Source: Scrofimicrobium canadense
GTDB lineage: Bacteria > Actinomycetota > Actinomycetes > Actinomycetales > Actinomycetaceae
Assembly (NCBI RefSeq): GCF_009696615.1
Contig: NZ_VULO01000013.1
Coordinates: 1-64,000 of the forward strand
Reading direction: 5' to 3'
Length of the DNA: 64,000 bases
This document shows positions 26,615 to 36,380 of this stretch, piece after piece (positions within the stretch are counted from its first letter, which is position 1; every line of letters begins with the position of its first letter). Position numbers and translations under genes: made by a program. The notes under the pieces are model-generated. The model saw nothing but the letters and a program-made list of their open reading frames with translations. It was not told the DNA's origin and searched no databases.

Positions 26615-28654
26615 ATGTGGCATAGCCAAGCGCAACGTTCCAGCAAAGAAGCCGGTGAATACGAAGTGACTTACGCAGATTCGAAAAAGGAATTTGTTGA
26701 TGGGTATCGTTCCGTGATGCGGTTTGACCTGCAGCCGGGTGAGACGATTCTTTCTATTACTGAAGGCTTTGTACGAGACTGGTTACGCTCTCGAAAAGAA
26801 GGCGTCGATAAAGACACCTTGGATCTGTGGGATGGACAGACTCACATTAGCCTGCCGGGCGGAACACATGTTGAACGCACGCTCTTTACGGATCCTAGAA
26901 GCAAGACAACGGCGGTCCGCTATGTCATGACTGACACGGGGATAGACGCCGACTATCGAGTGAGTATCTCGGCTGCCAATGACACATCAGCAAAGAATTC
27001 CCGTGCGCTGATGGTGATTTCTGTTGCGCGTAACGAAGGAACTCTAGAGTCAATTATTGACGCCACGCACCCCCCACGAATCGTGGCAAATATTCTCAAT
27101 GACCGGCATGTCTTTGATGGGGCGGTTCGACTTCAAGGACAGCCGGTAGTGATTCGTGAATCAGACTTGTGGGAATTGCGTGATGCAATAGCCGATCAGG
27201 ATCGCCAAGTGTCGCTCATAGTTGCATCCTCAGTTTCTACGCAAGCTGACGTGCGATGGCGGCAAGTTGTTGGGGCTCTCACTAGAACCTCTATAGGCAC
27301 TGCGGCTGTGTATTCCGTCGATGCCGCAGCCGTGGGACTGCTCAACGATGAGCTCCCGCCTGCTCTGCGTGTGCAACCGGGGCACTTGCGGGTAATTGCT
27401 CCGCGTGTTGACATGGACAATCCGGATTCGCGGCGACACCCGTTGATAACACCAGATACCATCACAACTTTTCTTGGCCGTAGAGGAAGGCCAACGGAAG
27501 AAGCACTGGCCGAGGTTGCGCGGTCACCCCGCCGCCAGCTTCTGGAAACAGCACTCCCCGCAGAGGTTCGTCGAGTGTTGGAACTACTTGACCAGGAAGC
27601 ACGAAAAGCAGAACTGGTTCGAAAAGTAGAGCAACAGGTGGAAGATTTTGATCTCAGCCGGGTGGAGCTGGAAGCAACGCCAACTAAGGGCCGACAAGAA
27701 AAACGCATCTTCCCTCGACGAGCTGACAGGCATCGGGAGATGCAAAGTGGTGGTGATTTTTGGCAGGTTTTTCGGGCTTCTTTGGGACGCTGGCTGGATA
27801 AACCAGCATCAGAAATCTCTGAAGCCAGCATCGAAGAAGACATAGTTCTTCTAGATCGCAGAATCATCCGTGACCGTAGCGCACTTGAAGTACAGGAAGA
27901 GTTCCTTTCTTCTGCCGAGGCTGAACGCAACTCTCTCAATGTCGAATTAGCGGTGCTACGGGAAGAAAAAGACTCTCTTGAAGCTTTGCTTGAATCAACA
28001 CGCAAACAGTTGACGGATGCTCACACTGAGATTGAGTCTCTGCGCGAACAGCTCGAACACTATGGCGTTCGGCCCATCGAACCGGAGGCTCTTGACGAGG
28101 GAGACGATCAGGCAAAACAAGTACGACTACTGGCCGAAATCCTTGGCAATGGTATAGATGCGGTAGACGGAAGGGTCGAAGTTGGAAGGGCATTAGACCT
28201 GTTGGCTAGCCGCTTGGATTCCCTTATCCAAGCCACCCTTGCTAATAGGCTATGTGGGAACCACTGGGTCAAAGTGCTCGAACAACTTGATAGGGCGCGG
28301 GGACGAGCGCCGGGTATGTACAGTGCAGATGACCCATCGGCACAGCTGCGGATGCTCACAGAACGGTTAGGGGATTGGGGCTATCCCTTTGATACCGGAA
28401 AGACGCGAGAAGTCTCTGCCGTTGCACAACAACTACGCACGCTGCGTCATGGCTGGGCCCACTATGCCACATTCGATCAATGGGATGGATTGCGCGCTCA
28501 TGATGCCGCGCACCGCTTGTTTGAGTTGTTGGGTGATCGGGAAGGCGCCGCGCAGGCTGAGGCAATGAGGGTAGAAGTAACGGTGCGTCTCGGGTTGGAC
28601 ATGTTGGATAGTGAACGCGACGCGGAAGAAACGGGTAACGAATCAGATCGATAA
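26615..28654 (+). CDS. Large orphan protein with C-terminal Swt1-like HEPN domain
   Basis: A 679-residue cytoplasmic protein with no signal peptide or membrane helix. Residues 1 to about 290 alternate strands and helices (VSLIVASS, RTSIGTAAVYSVDAAA, HLRVIAPRVDM) like a Rossmann-type domain of unknown family. Residues about 395-490 contain a coiled coil (EEFLSSAEAERNSLNVELAV, then repeated E/L/R heptads). The C-terminus (about 510-660) is helical and contains R-H-G-W-A-H in LRTLRHGWAHYATFDQWDGL, which fits the Rx4H HEPN motif and Swt1-type HEPN context (N or R, x, WAH, x, F). HEPN domains are often ribonucleases in toxin or phage-defence proteins; that role here is inference. Start has no clear ribosome site. 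Confidence 0.6.
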   Translation: MWHSQAQRSSKEAGEYEVTYADSKKEFVDGYRSVMRFDLQPGETILSITEGFVRDWLRSRKEGVDKDTLDLWDGQTHISLPGGTHVERTLFTDPRSKTTAVRYVMTDTGIDADYRVSISAANDTSAKNSRALMVISVARNEGTLESIIDATHPPRIVANILNDRHVFDGAVRLQGQPVVIRESDLWELRDAIADQDRQVSLIVASSVSTQADVRWRQVVGALTRTSIGTAAVYSVDAAAVGLLNDELPPALRVQPGHLRVIAPRVDMDNPDSRRHPLITPDTITTFLGRRGRPTEEALAEVARSPRRQLLETALPAEVRRVLELLDQEARKAELVRKVEQQVEDFDLSRVELEATPTKGRQEKRIFPRRADRHREMQSGGDFWQVFRASLGRWLDKPASEISEASIEEDIVLLDRRIIRDRSALEVQEEFLSSAEAERNSLNVELAVLREEKDSLEALLESTRKQLTDAHTEIESLREQLEHYGVRPIEPEALDEGDDQAKQVRLLAEILGNGIDAVDGRVEVGRALDLLASRLDSLIQATLANRLCGNHWVKVLEQLDRARGRAPGMYSADDPSAQLRMLTERLGDWGYPFDTGKTREVSAVAQQLRTLRHGWAHYATFDQWDGLRAHDAAHRLFELLGDREGAAQAEAMRVEVTVRLGLDMLDSERDAEETGNESDR

Positions 28655-28823
28655 CCGCTACTGCGGGAACATGAGTGATCTAACCGTGTGCTAGAAGGCC
28701 GCCTTGAAAAGTCTTTCTGCTATGGAGGAATGTTAAGTTCAGTCTTGGTACATGCCAGTGATTTATTTCGAAGCAAACTTGAGCCCCAGTAGTTTCATAC
28801 ATGAGAGCAGATTCCAGGAGTGT

Positions 28824-29465
28824 CTAGCGGCGCCTGCGCGCCAAAACGACTCCATCAATCAACGTGCTGACCTGGCCAGACGGAGAGGTCCCTTCACGTT
28901 CGCGTATTTCGCATGACACGACAGACCAGTCATTGGGATTTAGATTCAAAGCTGCAAGGTCAGCTTCTGGTGTGGGAAAGACGTGACCCTTCGCCATCTC
29001 GGGGTCAGACCACGAGGGGGCAGCTGCGTGGGAAGTGACCAGGATGTGTCCGCCACGGGTTACCGCGAATGGAGCTTTTCTCAAGATATCCTCGCGCGGC
29101 ATGGACACCGGCCACGAGTGCAGGAAGGAACAGGTGACAAGATCAAATGATTCTACTGGTTCCCAGGTTGCCAGATCGGAGGCTTCAAGGTGAAGCCGAG
29201 CCTCCGTGATGCCCTGATTGGTTGCAGCTTGACGCGCTCGGCGCAAAGCCGTGGGGGAGAGGTCAATGCCAGTAACTTCCCAGCCTTTGCTGGCAAGCCA
29301 CACTGCGTCGCCTCCCTCACCGCACCCTAAATCGAGGGCACTCCCAGGAACGAGTCGCGACACTACATCAGCTAGAACCTGGTTGACCCGACCCGACCAC
29401 ATGTGGTCCATTTCCGCATAGCGTGACTCCCAATATTGAGCGAGGCTCTGGGTAGTTTCAGTCAT
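28824..29465 (-). CDS. Class I SAM-dependent methyltransferase (TehB-like)
   Basis: A 213-residue enzyme. The SAM-binding motif I is ALDLGCGEGGDAVWLA, followed by VTGIDLSPTALRRAR (acidic loop) and FDLVTCSFLHSW (motif IV). The overall pattern fits small-molecule or tellurite-resistance-like methyltransferases; the substrate is unknown. Start MTETTQ at 29465 is supported because its ATG overlaps the original stop of the upstream reductase-like gene (ATGACTGA), showing former translational coupling. Confidence 0.85.
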   Translation of the reverse strand: MTETTQSLAQYWESRYAEMDHMWSGRVNQVLADVVSRLVPGSALDLGCGEGGDAVWLASKGWEVTGIDLSPTALRRARQAATNQGITEARLHLEASDLATWEPVESFDLVTCSFLHSWPVSMPREDILRKAPFAVTRGGHILVTSHAAAPSWSDPEMAKGHVFPTPEADLAALNLNPNDWSVVSCEIREREGTSPSGQVSTLIDGVVLARRRR

Positions 29466-30414
29466 GATAAGTCCCCATTGCTCGAGAGAAATCCTCATTT
29501 ACTAGTACCCCGTTCACCGCACTCCCGGTGAAGGCTCCTGCCCCGACAGACATAGGAACGTTGGCGAAAGGGGTCACCAATTGCCAATAGCCCATATCCT
29601 GGGGTGCCTTGTTTTGCCGGTTGGGTCGACTTCCAAGACGGACCCAGATGAAAAAGGAAGTTCCGTCCGTGAAAGAGCTAGGTCATCCAGGAACTCATTG
29701 CGAGGGATCGTTTGGGGCGCGAGCAATATGGCGTCAAGGTCGATTTCTTGCCCTGTGGATGTTCGGACGAAATCGATGGTGTTACCTTGTCCTACGACGT
29801 GTGTCACTTTCGCGGATACGAGGCGAATGCCGCGTGAACGTAGCTTCTTTTCTTCGTCGGGATCAAGTGGCCCAAGATTCGCAGTAAAAACGGTGACCTG
29901 GTCGCTCCATTGCCGCGCGAGCTGAGCGTGGTGAAGGGAGGCTGGTGAGGTTGCGAGAACACCAATGTGCTGGTCTTTGACTTCCCACCCGTGACAGTAG
30001 GGGCAGTGGAAAACTGCCGAGCCCCATCGTTCCTGCAAACCAGGAATTGCTGGGAGTGCGTCATCTACTCCTGTTGCCACTATGAGGGCTCGCGCAATAT
30101 ACGTTGATCCGTCGGCAAGAATTACCTTCACACCACCGTCACAGTCACTGACAGACTCTACGGTCGGGTTGATAACGCGGCCTCCGTAGAGACGAATTTC
30201 TTCTCTTCCTGTGCGTAGTAGTTCTCCCGGTGGGGTTCCTTCGTTGCCAAGGACGCCATGCATATGCGAGGCGTAGCGATTTCTCGGTTCCCCTGAGTCA
30301 ATCACAAGGACTTTTCTTCTGGCGCGGGCCTAGTAGCAGGGCGGCTGATAGGCCGGCAGCTCCGCCGCCAGCAACAATAACGTCCCAATCGTTGGGGAGT
30401 GACTCGATCTTCAT
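29458..30414 (-). pseudogene. Thioredoxin-reductase-like FAD oxidoreductase, two frameshifts
   Basis: From ATG 30414 the frame reads MKIESLPNDWDVIVAGGGAA with GLSAALLLG (FAD-binding GxGxxG). An extra C near 30326-30330 shifts it. The main frame continues DSGEPRNRYASHMHG, a CPYC redox motif in VFHCPYCHGWEVK and ends early at IWAIGNW. With one more base near 29580 it would go on LVTPFANVPMSVGAGAFTGS to a stop at 29458 overlapping the methyltransferase ATG. So two single-base lesions separate this from a complete ~318-residue enzyme. CPYC fits low-molecular-weight thioredoxin-reductase-like proteins. Confidence 0.85.
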
Positions 30415-30533
30415 GAGAACCATTGTCAGGGACCTTGGTCTCATCAGCAAGAGCTCTTGCTATTTTGGCAAACCGGTAGTGGTGTGTATTCCTCATTTGT
30501 TGAAAACACTGTTGGTGACGTACTCTCAAGGCG

Positions 30534-31514
30534 ATGTCGGATAACGTAACAGCAGGAGAAACATCCCAACAAAGTCGCGGTGGATTAGCCGCAGGTCTCG
30601 GAGCCTATCTTCTGTGGGGATTCTTGCCACTGTACTTCTTGGTGCTTGCTCCTTCAGGGGCACTGGAGATTGTGGCGCATCGAATAATCTGGAGTCTGGT
30701 GTTCTGCCTGATTCTCGTGACAGTAACCCGGTCGTTTTCTCAGGTCTGGAAGATATTGCGCAACGGGAGACTTCTAGGTCTTTTCGTTGTCGCCGCGATA
30801 CTCATAGCAGTTAACTGGGGAACCTATGTCTGGGCGATAGAGACCCACCATACGGCTGATGCGGCACTCGGCTACTTCATTAACCCCATCGTCACATCAC
30901 TACTGGCGGTGGTGGTGCTCCGTGAACGACTACTACCCGCTCAGATAGTTGCCCTGTCACTCACGGTCGTGGCTGTCATCGTGATTGCTGTTGGCTACGG
31001 ACGCCTGCCGTGGATTTCACTAGTTTTAGCTTTTTCCTTCGGAATATATGGATTGGTGAAAAATCGCGTCGGCTCGCACGCTCCTGCGATTGCGGGACTC
31101 ACCATGGAGACTCTTATCCTTACCCCACTCGCCGCGTGCTATTTGGGCTTTCTTGCATTTCAGGGAGCAGCAACATGGGGGGCAGCAGGGGAGTACGTCA
31201 ATGCTGGATGGTTGATAGTGTTACTCACTCTGTCCGGGCCAATCACCGCGGTCCCGTTGCTTCTTTTCGCCGCAGCGGCGCGCAGACTGCCATTAGCGAC
31301 ATTGGGCTCCTTGCAATACTTGGCCCCTATTATGCAGCTGACTATTGCCGTGGTGGTGATGAAAGAACCGATGCCAACTAGCCGCTGGGTAGGTTTCATT
31401 CTGGTGTGGATAGGGCTCATAGTATTGAGTTCAGATGCCATTATGCGCGCTCGCCGAAAAAATAGAGAACAAGCCGGTCTGGCAAACCCGTCAGTGCGAG
31501 CCGAGAAGTCGTAA
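30534..31514 (+). CDS. rarD: RarD-type EamA-family transporter
   Basis: A 326-residue protein with about ten membrane helices in two EamA/DMT repeats. [13 protein letters not shown] near the start and [14 protein letters not shown] near the end are characteristic of RarD, a chloramphenicol-sensitivity-associated permease whose true substrate is unsettled. It diverges from the reductase-like pseudogene and converges with pdxK. Confidence 0.88.
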   Translation: MSDNVTAGETSQQSRGGLAAGLGAYLLWGFLPLYFLVLAPSGALEIVAHRIIWSLVFCLILVTVTRSFSQVWKILRNGRLLGLFVVAAILIAVNWGTYVWAIETHHTADAALGYFINPIVTSLLAVVVLRERLLPAQIVALSLTVVAVIVIAVGYGRLPWISLVLAFSFGIYGLVKNRVGSHAPAIAGLTMETLILTPLAACYLGFLAFQGAATWGAAGEYVNAGWLIVLLTLSGPITAVPLLLFAAAARRLPLATLGSLQYLAPIMQLTIAVVVMKEPMPTSRWVGFILVWIGLIVLSSDAIMRARRKNREQAGLANPSVRAEKS

Positions 31515-31553
31515 AGCGTCGCGACAATCACGACTCGCACCCACAAATGGACG

Positions 31554-32363
31554 TTAGCCTTCCGAGGGAACTCCACCATTCATCCATACAGACGAAAAAG
31601 GCGCATGCGACGAAACAGCATTTCTCACTGCATTGGTGACAACCTGCTTTGCCACGGCAGCGGCATCGTGAATGTCTGTTCCTTTAGCAAGCTCAGCGGT
31701 AACAGCCGCAGCGAATGTGCAACCGGCCCCGCTGACTCTTTCTTCACCAATTTTGGGCTCGCTGAGAACCATCATGGTCTCGCCGTCGTAGAGAACGTCG
31801 ATGGCGTCGGGACCGGGGAAGTCCATGCCTCCCTTGACAATGACGTAGCGAGGACCCAGGGCGTGGATCCTACGTGCGGCCTCCTCCAGATCCTCAATAG
31901 TATTTAGCTCGTCCATATTCGCTAGGGTGCGTGCCTCAAAATTGTTGGGAGTGATGACCGTGGAGAGGGGAAGAATCTTCTCGCGCAATGCGGTATCGGT
32001 ATCTAATGCGACACCGGGCTCTTGGCCTTTACAGATGAGTACTGGGTCGAGTACAACGTGTCTCCACGCTTGCTTGGTCAATGCCGTGGCAACAGTATCA
32101 ATTGTCGCGGGTGTTCCCAGCATCCCAATTTTTACGACATCAAGGTCATGACAGGCCGTAGCAGCCTCAATCTGATCTGCGATTACTTGTGGATCAATGG
32201 GAACAAAACGGTGAGCCCAATTGTTGTTGGGATCAAAAGACACGATGCATGTGATGGCACCGATTCCATACGTCCCTAGACGCTCAAAAGTCTTAAGGTC
32301 GACCTGGATGCCTGCGCCTCCAGTTGCCTCTGATCCTGCGATTACATATGCCATATGAGTCAT
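31554..32363 (-). CDS. pdxK: Pyridoxine/pyridoxal/pyridoxamine kinase, ThiD-like
   Basis: A 269-residue ribokinase-fold kinase. IAGSEATGGAGIQVDLKTF is the substrate motif, VITPNNFEA and VSGAGCTFAAAVTAELAKG hold the ATP site and catalytic Asp-equivalent loop. The DPNNNWAHRFVPID stretch, LDPVLICKG and VLYDGE match the Bacillus-type PdxK, which is a ThiD paralogue that phosphorylates B6 vitamers, rather than ThiD itself. It probably serves vitamin B6 salvage; a ThiD role cannot be excluded. Confidence 0.82.
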   Translation of the reverse strand: MTHMAYVIAGSEATGGAGIQVDLKTFERLGTYGIGAITCIVSFDPNNNWAHRFVPIDPQVIADQIEAATACHDLDVVKIGMLGTPATIDTVATALTKQAWRHVVLDPVLICKGQEPGVALDTDTALREKILPLSTVITPNNFEARTLANMDELNTIEDLEEAARRIHALGPRYVIVKGGMDFPGPDAIDVLYDGETMMVLSEPKIGEERVSGAGCTFAAAVTAELAKGTDIHDAAAVAKQVVTNAVRNAVSSHAPFSSVWMNGGVPSEG

Positions 32364-32560
32364 TCAGTAATAGTATGACGGCTTTCGTAGTATGCCTAGT
32401 GCGTCCTAGTCGATGGAACGAGTAAAAATGACGATGTTCTAAAAAGCCTGTTGAAAGAGAGTTGAACCTCAAGGCAAGTAGTTAAGGATCGTTGATCTGG
32501 ACTAATCTAGAATCTCTAAGCTATCACCGCACCAGAAGTGGAATAGAACGGAAAAATTTC

Positions 32561-34000
32561 ATGCCCCACATGCAGAGCGCCGGCGCGACCATTGCACCAG
32601 AAGGCGACGGAAAACTCAGACGCGACCTGAAAAACCGGCACATTCAAATGATTGCTCTGGGGGGAGCGATCGGAACAGGTCTTTTCTACGGATCAGCGTC
32701 TTCAATCCAGCTAGCTGGCCCATCGGTACTTGTTACCTACCTCTTCGGAGGTTTGGTGATTTTTTTGGTGATGCGAGCTGTGGGGGAGATGTCTGTTCAT
32801 ACACCTGTTGCGGGGGCATTTAGCCACTATGCCTATCAGAACTGGTCCCCGCGCGCCGGGTTCATCTCCGGATGGAACTACTGGTTCAACTATGTGTTAG
32901 TTGCCATGTCAGAGCTGTCAGTGGTTGGAATCTACATCAACTATTGGTTTCCAGCGGTTCCCACGTGGCTTACTGCAGCCTTCTGCATCTTTTTTATTAC
33001 GGTAATTAACCTGGTCAGCGTCAAAGCCTTTGGTGAATTTGAACTTTGGTTTGCTTTAGTCAAAGTTGCGGCAATCATAGGGATGATTGTTTTGGGTGTT
33101 TTTGTGGTCATCAAGGGCACAACCTCTAATCCCGATCTCCCGCCACCCAGCTTCACGAATCTGTGGGAGTTCGGGGGATTCTTCCCCAATGGGATCAGTG
33201 GAGCGTTCATGGCTCTGGTCGTCGTAATGTTTTCTTTCGGTGGGATCGAACTCATTGCGATCACAGCGGGAGAAGCCCAAAATCCTGCACGCACGATCCC
33301 TAAAGCAATCAACCAGGTGATCTACCGCATTCTCCTCTTCTATATCGGGTCGTTAGCAGTCATTATGGCGGTCATTCCATGGACAAAGATTGACGGAGAA
33401 CTCAGTCCATTTGTACAGATATTCGACAGTGCAGGCATTTCTGTTGCCGCTCACATTCTCAATTTTGTTGTGTTAGCCGCAGCCCTATCCGTGTATAACT
33501 CTGGCCTCTACTCGAACGGCCGAATGTTGTATTCCCTTGCTGGGCAGGGCAATGCGCCCAAGGCCTTCACAAAGGTTTCGTCACGAGGAACGCCGTATGT
33601 TGGGGTATTGGCATCTTCGGCAGTGACAGTTATTGCGGTCATCGTGGTCATGATTTGGCATGACTTTGCATTCAACTACATGCTTTCTATTGCTCTTATT
33701 GCAGGCATCATCAACTGGATGATGATCATGATTACGCAGTGGAAGTTTCGACGCAGGATTGGGCCTGACGAAGTCAAGAAACTCACGTTCCGTTTGCCAG
33801 GCGGCACTTTCAGTACCGTATTCGTGATGGTGTTCCTTGCGATTGTCGTAGTACAGATGGCACTCTCACCCAACTACCGCATGGCTGTCATTATTGGTCC
33901 ACTATGGCTCATCCTTTTGGCAGTCTCGTATGAGGTCAAACGCAAAAGGAACGAAAAATCAGAGAGAGTTGTTTCGCAGTCTGCAGAATCGGAGTCTTAG
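32561..34000 (+). CDS. Amino-acid permease (AAT family, APC superfamily)
   Basis: A 479-residue transporter with twelve predicted helices. The opening LRRDLKNRHIQMIALGGAIG followed by TGLFYGSA is the AAT-family signature (as in PheP, ProY, CycA), and GGIELIAITAGEA follows in helix six. The substrate cannot be read from sequence. Start ATG 32561 begins MPHMQSAG; a weak GAACGGAAAAA lies upstream. Its stop overlaps the stop of the convergent gene by three bases. Confidence 0.88.
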   Translation: MPHMQSAGATIAPEGDGKLRRDLKNRHIQMIALGGAIGTGLFYGSASSIQLAGPSVLVTYLFGGLVIFLVMRAVGEMSVHTPVAGAFSHYAYQNWSPRAGFISGWNYWFNYVLVAMSELSVVGIYINYWFPAVPTWLTAAFCIFFITVINLVSVKAFGEFELWFALVKVAAIIGMIVLGVFVVIKGTTSNPDLPPPSFTNLWEFGGFFPNGISGAFMALVVVMFSFGGIELIAITAGEAQNPARTIPKAINQVIYRILLFYIGSLAVIMAVIPWTKIDGELSPFVQIFDSAGISVAAHILNFVVLAAALSVYNSGLYSNGRMLYSLAGQGNAPKAFTKVSSRGTPYVGVLASSAVTVIAVIVVMIWHDFAFNYMLSIALIAGIINWMMIMITQWKFRRRIGPDEVKKLTFRLPGGTFSTVFVMVFLAIVVVQMALSPNYRMAVIIGPLWLILLAVSYEVKRKRNEKSERVVSQSAESES

Positions 34001-34905
34001 GATTCCGCGTCAATTTCTTGCAAAACCCGTAGGGCGACAGTGGGTTCTAACTGCTCTACATAAGCCAGCACGGCAGGGCGCAGGCCATCTGCGTGCGAAG
34101 TTCCCAATGCCACATTGACTGTATGTCCGCCTGCTACTTGGACAAGGTGAATGCCAGCGGCAACATCCCAAGGTGCAAAGCTGACTCCCAGCACGCACGA
34201 GAGTCGACCAGCGGCGACATGTGCAAGGTCAACCGCACCCGCCCCTAGTCGCCGAATTGCCATATATGCGTCGGATAGCTCTATGAAACGCCTGGAAGCT
34301 GCGTCCTTGTCACCTAGAAAAGCGCGGGGCCCCGGATAGTAGGTGGAAATTGCTGCCTGAGATTCAAAAGCGGGCCCACTGGACCGCAGCGGACTGCGCC
34401 TACCCTCCGCATCGATGAGCCACGCCTCCTCCAGATTTGCAGCAAAAATTTCGGAGGTCATGGGTGTAGAGATCACTCCGGCAACTACCTGGCCATCTAG
34501 CTCTACGCCTATGGAAGTGCCAAAATAGTGGCTTCCCGAGGCGAAGTTCGCGGTTCCATCGATAGGATCAACGATCCACCGCACCCGATTAGCCAGGTAA
34601 GTGGCCCCTTCACCAAGTGGCTCAGAACCAGACGAACCCGGCAAAATCTCTTCACCCATTTCTTCTCCGAGAAATCGCGACCCAGGAACTGTAGCGCCTA
34701 AGAAATCTTTGAGGAGGTTTTCTACAGCACGATCGTGAACCGTTACCGGGTCGTGGAGGTCTCGTTTTGTGTTGAATTCACTCACGGTGCCTGCGGCTGC
34801 CCGTAGATAGGGAACTACACTTTGAGCCGCCTCGACAGCGAAATTTGCCAATTCATCTGCTAAAAATGCTTTAGTTGTAACCACAGTCCTATTGTAGGGG
34901 GACAT
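33997..34905 (-). CDS. Inositol monophosphatase-family phosphatase
   Basis: A 302-residue enzyme. Metal-binding motifs are LGEEMGEE and WIVDPIDGTANF (the family DPxDGT), with a later WDVAAG in FAPWDVAAGIHLV. Members include inositol-1-phosphatase, histidinol phosphatase HisN and CysQ; the substrate is not decided by sequence. Start MSPYNRT at 34905 is a choice; a GTG at 34884 after AGGA is equally plausible. Confidence 0.85.
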   Translation of the reverse strand: MSPYNRTVVTTKAFLADELANFAVEAAQSVVPYLRAAAGTVSEFNTKRDLHDPVTVHDRAVENLLKDFLGATVPGSRFLGEEMGEEILPGSSGSEPLGEGATYLANRVRWIVDPIDGTANFASGSHYFGTSIGVELDGQVVAGVISTPMTSEIFAANLEEAWLIDAEGRRSPLRSSGPAFESQAAISTYYPGPRAFLGDKDAASRRFIELSDAYMAIRRLGAGAVDLAHVAAGRLSCVLGVSFAPWDVAAGIHLVQVAGGHTVNVALGTSHADGLRPAVLAYVEQLEPTVALRVLQEIDAES

Positions 34906-35090
34906 AACTGAGTGAGAAATAACAGCTTCTCTCTTTGGATGATTGGGCTCAACGTGGCACAATAAGTTCTTGTACTCAAACTATGCGGACCCTCTCGCTG
35001 CATAAGTTTGCGTTCCGGGAACAATCTGCTGATGAAACCCACCATGAGCCGGTCAAGTACCAACACAAGTTAGCTAGGAGTTCCACAACA

Positions 35091-35555
35091 GTGGCAGTAA
35101 GAATTCGTTTGAAGCGCATGGGAAAAATCCATGCCCCCTTCTACCGTGTCGTTGTCGTCGATTCACGCAAGAAGCGTGATGGTCGTGTGATCGAAGAGAT
35201 CGGTACCTACGACCCGATGCCCAATCCCTCAAAGATTCATATTGAGTCAGATCGTGCACTGTACTGGTTGGGTGTTGGCGCACAGCCCTCTGATACGGTG
35301 CGTAAGTTACTGGTCCTCACCGGAGATATTGCACGTTTCAACGGCAAAGAAGACGCCGTGAGCCGTGTAGAGATTTCTGAGGTTGACCGTGCGGCTGCCG
35401 CCAAGGAAGCTATCGAAGCTGCCGAGGCGACTGCTGAAAAGAGCAAAGCTAAGTTTGCTGAAGAAAAAGCAAAGACTGAAGCTGCTGAAAAGGCTGAGGC
35501 TGCAACCGATGAGGCTGCTGAGTCTGATGCTGCAGCAGAGGAAGCTGGAGAGTGA
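35091..35555 (+). CDS. rpsP: 30S ribosomal protein S16 with extended tail
   Basis: GTG start at 35091, ten bases after AGGAG, gives [20 protein letters not shown], the invariant S16 opening. The S16 core ends near residue 90. A further ~60 residues of Ala, Glu and Lys form a low-complexity charged tail, longer than in most bacteria but known in actinobacteria. It heads the ribosome-maturation operon rpsP-khpA-rimM-trmD. Confidence 0.95.
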   Translation: MAVRIRLKRMGKIHAPFYRVVVVDSRKKRDGRVIEEIGTYDPMPNPSKIHIESDRALYWLGVGAQPSDTVRKLLVLTGDIARFNGKEDAVSRVEISEVDRAAAAKEAIEAAEATAEKSKAKFAEEKAKTEAAEKAEAATDEAAESDAAAEEAGE

Positions 35556-35558
35556 CCC

Positions 35559-35789
35559 ATGCTGGCTGATGCCCTAGAACACCTGGTGGGCGGGATCGTT
35601 GATCATCCGGATGATGTTCGTGTCACGCAGCGTAAGCAGCGTCGCGGCCAATTGTTGGAGATTCACGTTAATCCCGAGGACCTAGGCCGAGTGATTGGCC
35701 GTAACGGCCGCACCGCGCGGGCATTACGGACCGTCATTTCTGCTATCGCATCGCGCGGCTATGTCCGCGTCGACGTTGTCGATAGCTAA
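35559..35789 (+). CDS. khpA: KhpA, KH-domain RNA-binding protein
   Basis: A 76-residue protein consisting of one KH domain. The GxxG loop is G-R-N-G in VIGRNGRTARALRTVI. Such proteins (KhpA/YlqC), usually with KhpB, bind RNA and affect cell division and small-RNA biology. It starts three bases after rpsP, so it is in the same operon. Confidence 0.93.
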   Translation: MLADALEHLVGGIVDHPDDVRVTQRKQRRGQLLEIHVNPEDLGRVIGRNGRTARALRTVISAIASRGYVRVDVVDS

Positions 35790-35810
35790 AAGCCGCGTAT
35801 AGATGCGCTG

Positions 35811-35842
35811 AGCGGACTCCAGATTTCTTCTGGGGTCCGCTT
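35811..35842 (+). terminator. Intra-operon hairpin between khpA and rimM
   Basis: AGCGGACTCCAG pairs with CTGGGGTCCGCT (one G-T) around a seven-base loop, followed by ttgc with only a short T-run. It may attenuate read-through from rpsP-khpA into rimM-trmD, lowering enzyme output relative to S16. Confidence 0.6.
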
Positions 35843-35885
35843 TGCTATGTCTAGCGTTCTTAGGGAAGAAGGTAATCTGATAGTC

Positions 35886-36380
35886 ATGGAAAATATGGTG
35901 ATTGCGGCGCGCGTTGGAGCTCCCAAGGGACTCAAAGGAGAAGTATCTCTTCATATACGCACCGATCGTGTCGATGAAGTTTTCGCTGTGGGCGCGCAAG
36001 TGCACTCAACCTGCGCAGATTTTCCGGTTCTTACCGTGGAACGCCTCACCTGGGGGAAGGATAAGGCCTTGGTCTTTTTTGAGGAGGTTCGCACCCGGAA
36101 TGATTCAGAAACACTGCGAGGCGCGGACATTATTGTTCCAGCCGAAGTTGAAGATGACGCGTGGTATTCGCACCAGCTGGAAGGCCTGGCGGCGATTTCC
36201 TCAAGTGGTGAGCGGTTGGGGACAGTGAAGAAACTAGATTTTGGCTCTGCGCAGGATCGTCTGATTGTCGATACTGAATCGGGCGAGGTAATGGTGCCCT
36301 TTGTGGAAGAAATCGTCCCGGAGGTCGACCTCGGCAATGGAACAATAACTGTCGATCCGCCAGAAGGGCTATTTGAGTGA
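35886..36380 (+). CDS. rimM: Ribosome maturation factor RimM
   Basis: A 164-residue protein with the N-terminal RimM fold (ARVGAPKGLKGEVSLH) and a C-terminal PRC-barrel (YSHQLEGLAAISSSGERLGTV..MVPFVEEIVPEVDL). It binds S19 in maturation of the 30S head. Start is ATG 35886 (MENMVIAARVG) or 35895. Its stop overlaps trmD (GTGA). Confidence 0.93.
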   Translation: MENMVIAARVGAPKGLKGEVSLHIRTDRVDEVFAVGAQVHSTCADFPVLTVERLTWGKDKALVFFEEVRTRNDSETLRGADIIVPAEVEDDAWYSHQLEGLAAISSSGERLGTVKKLDFGSAQDRLIVDTESGEVMVPFVEEIVPEVDLGNGTITVDPPEGLFE

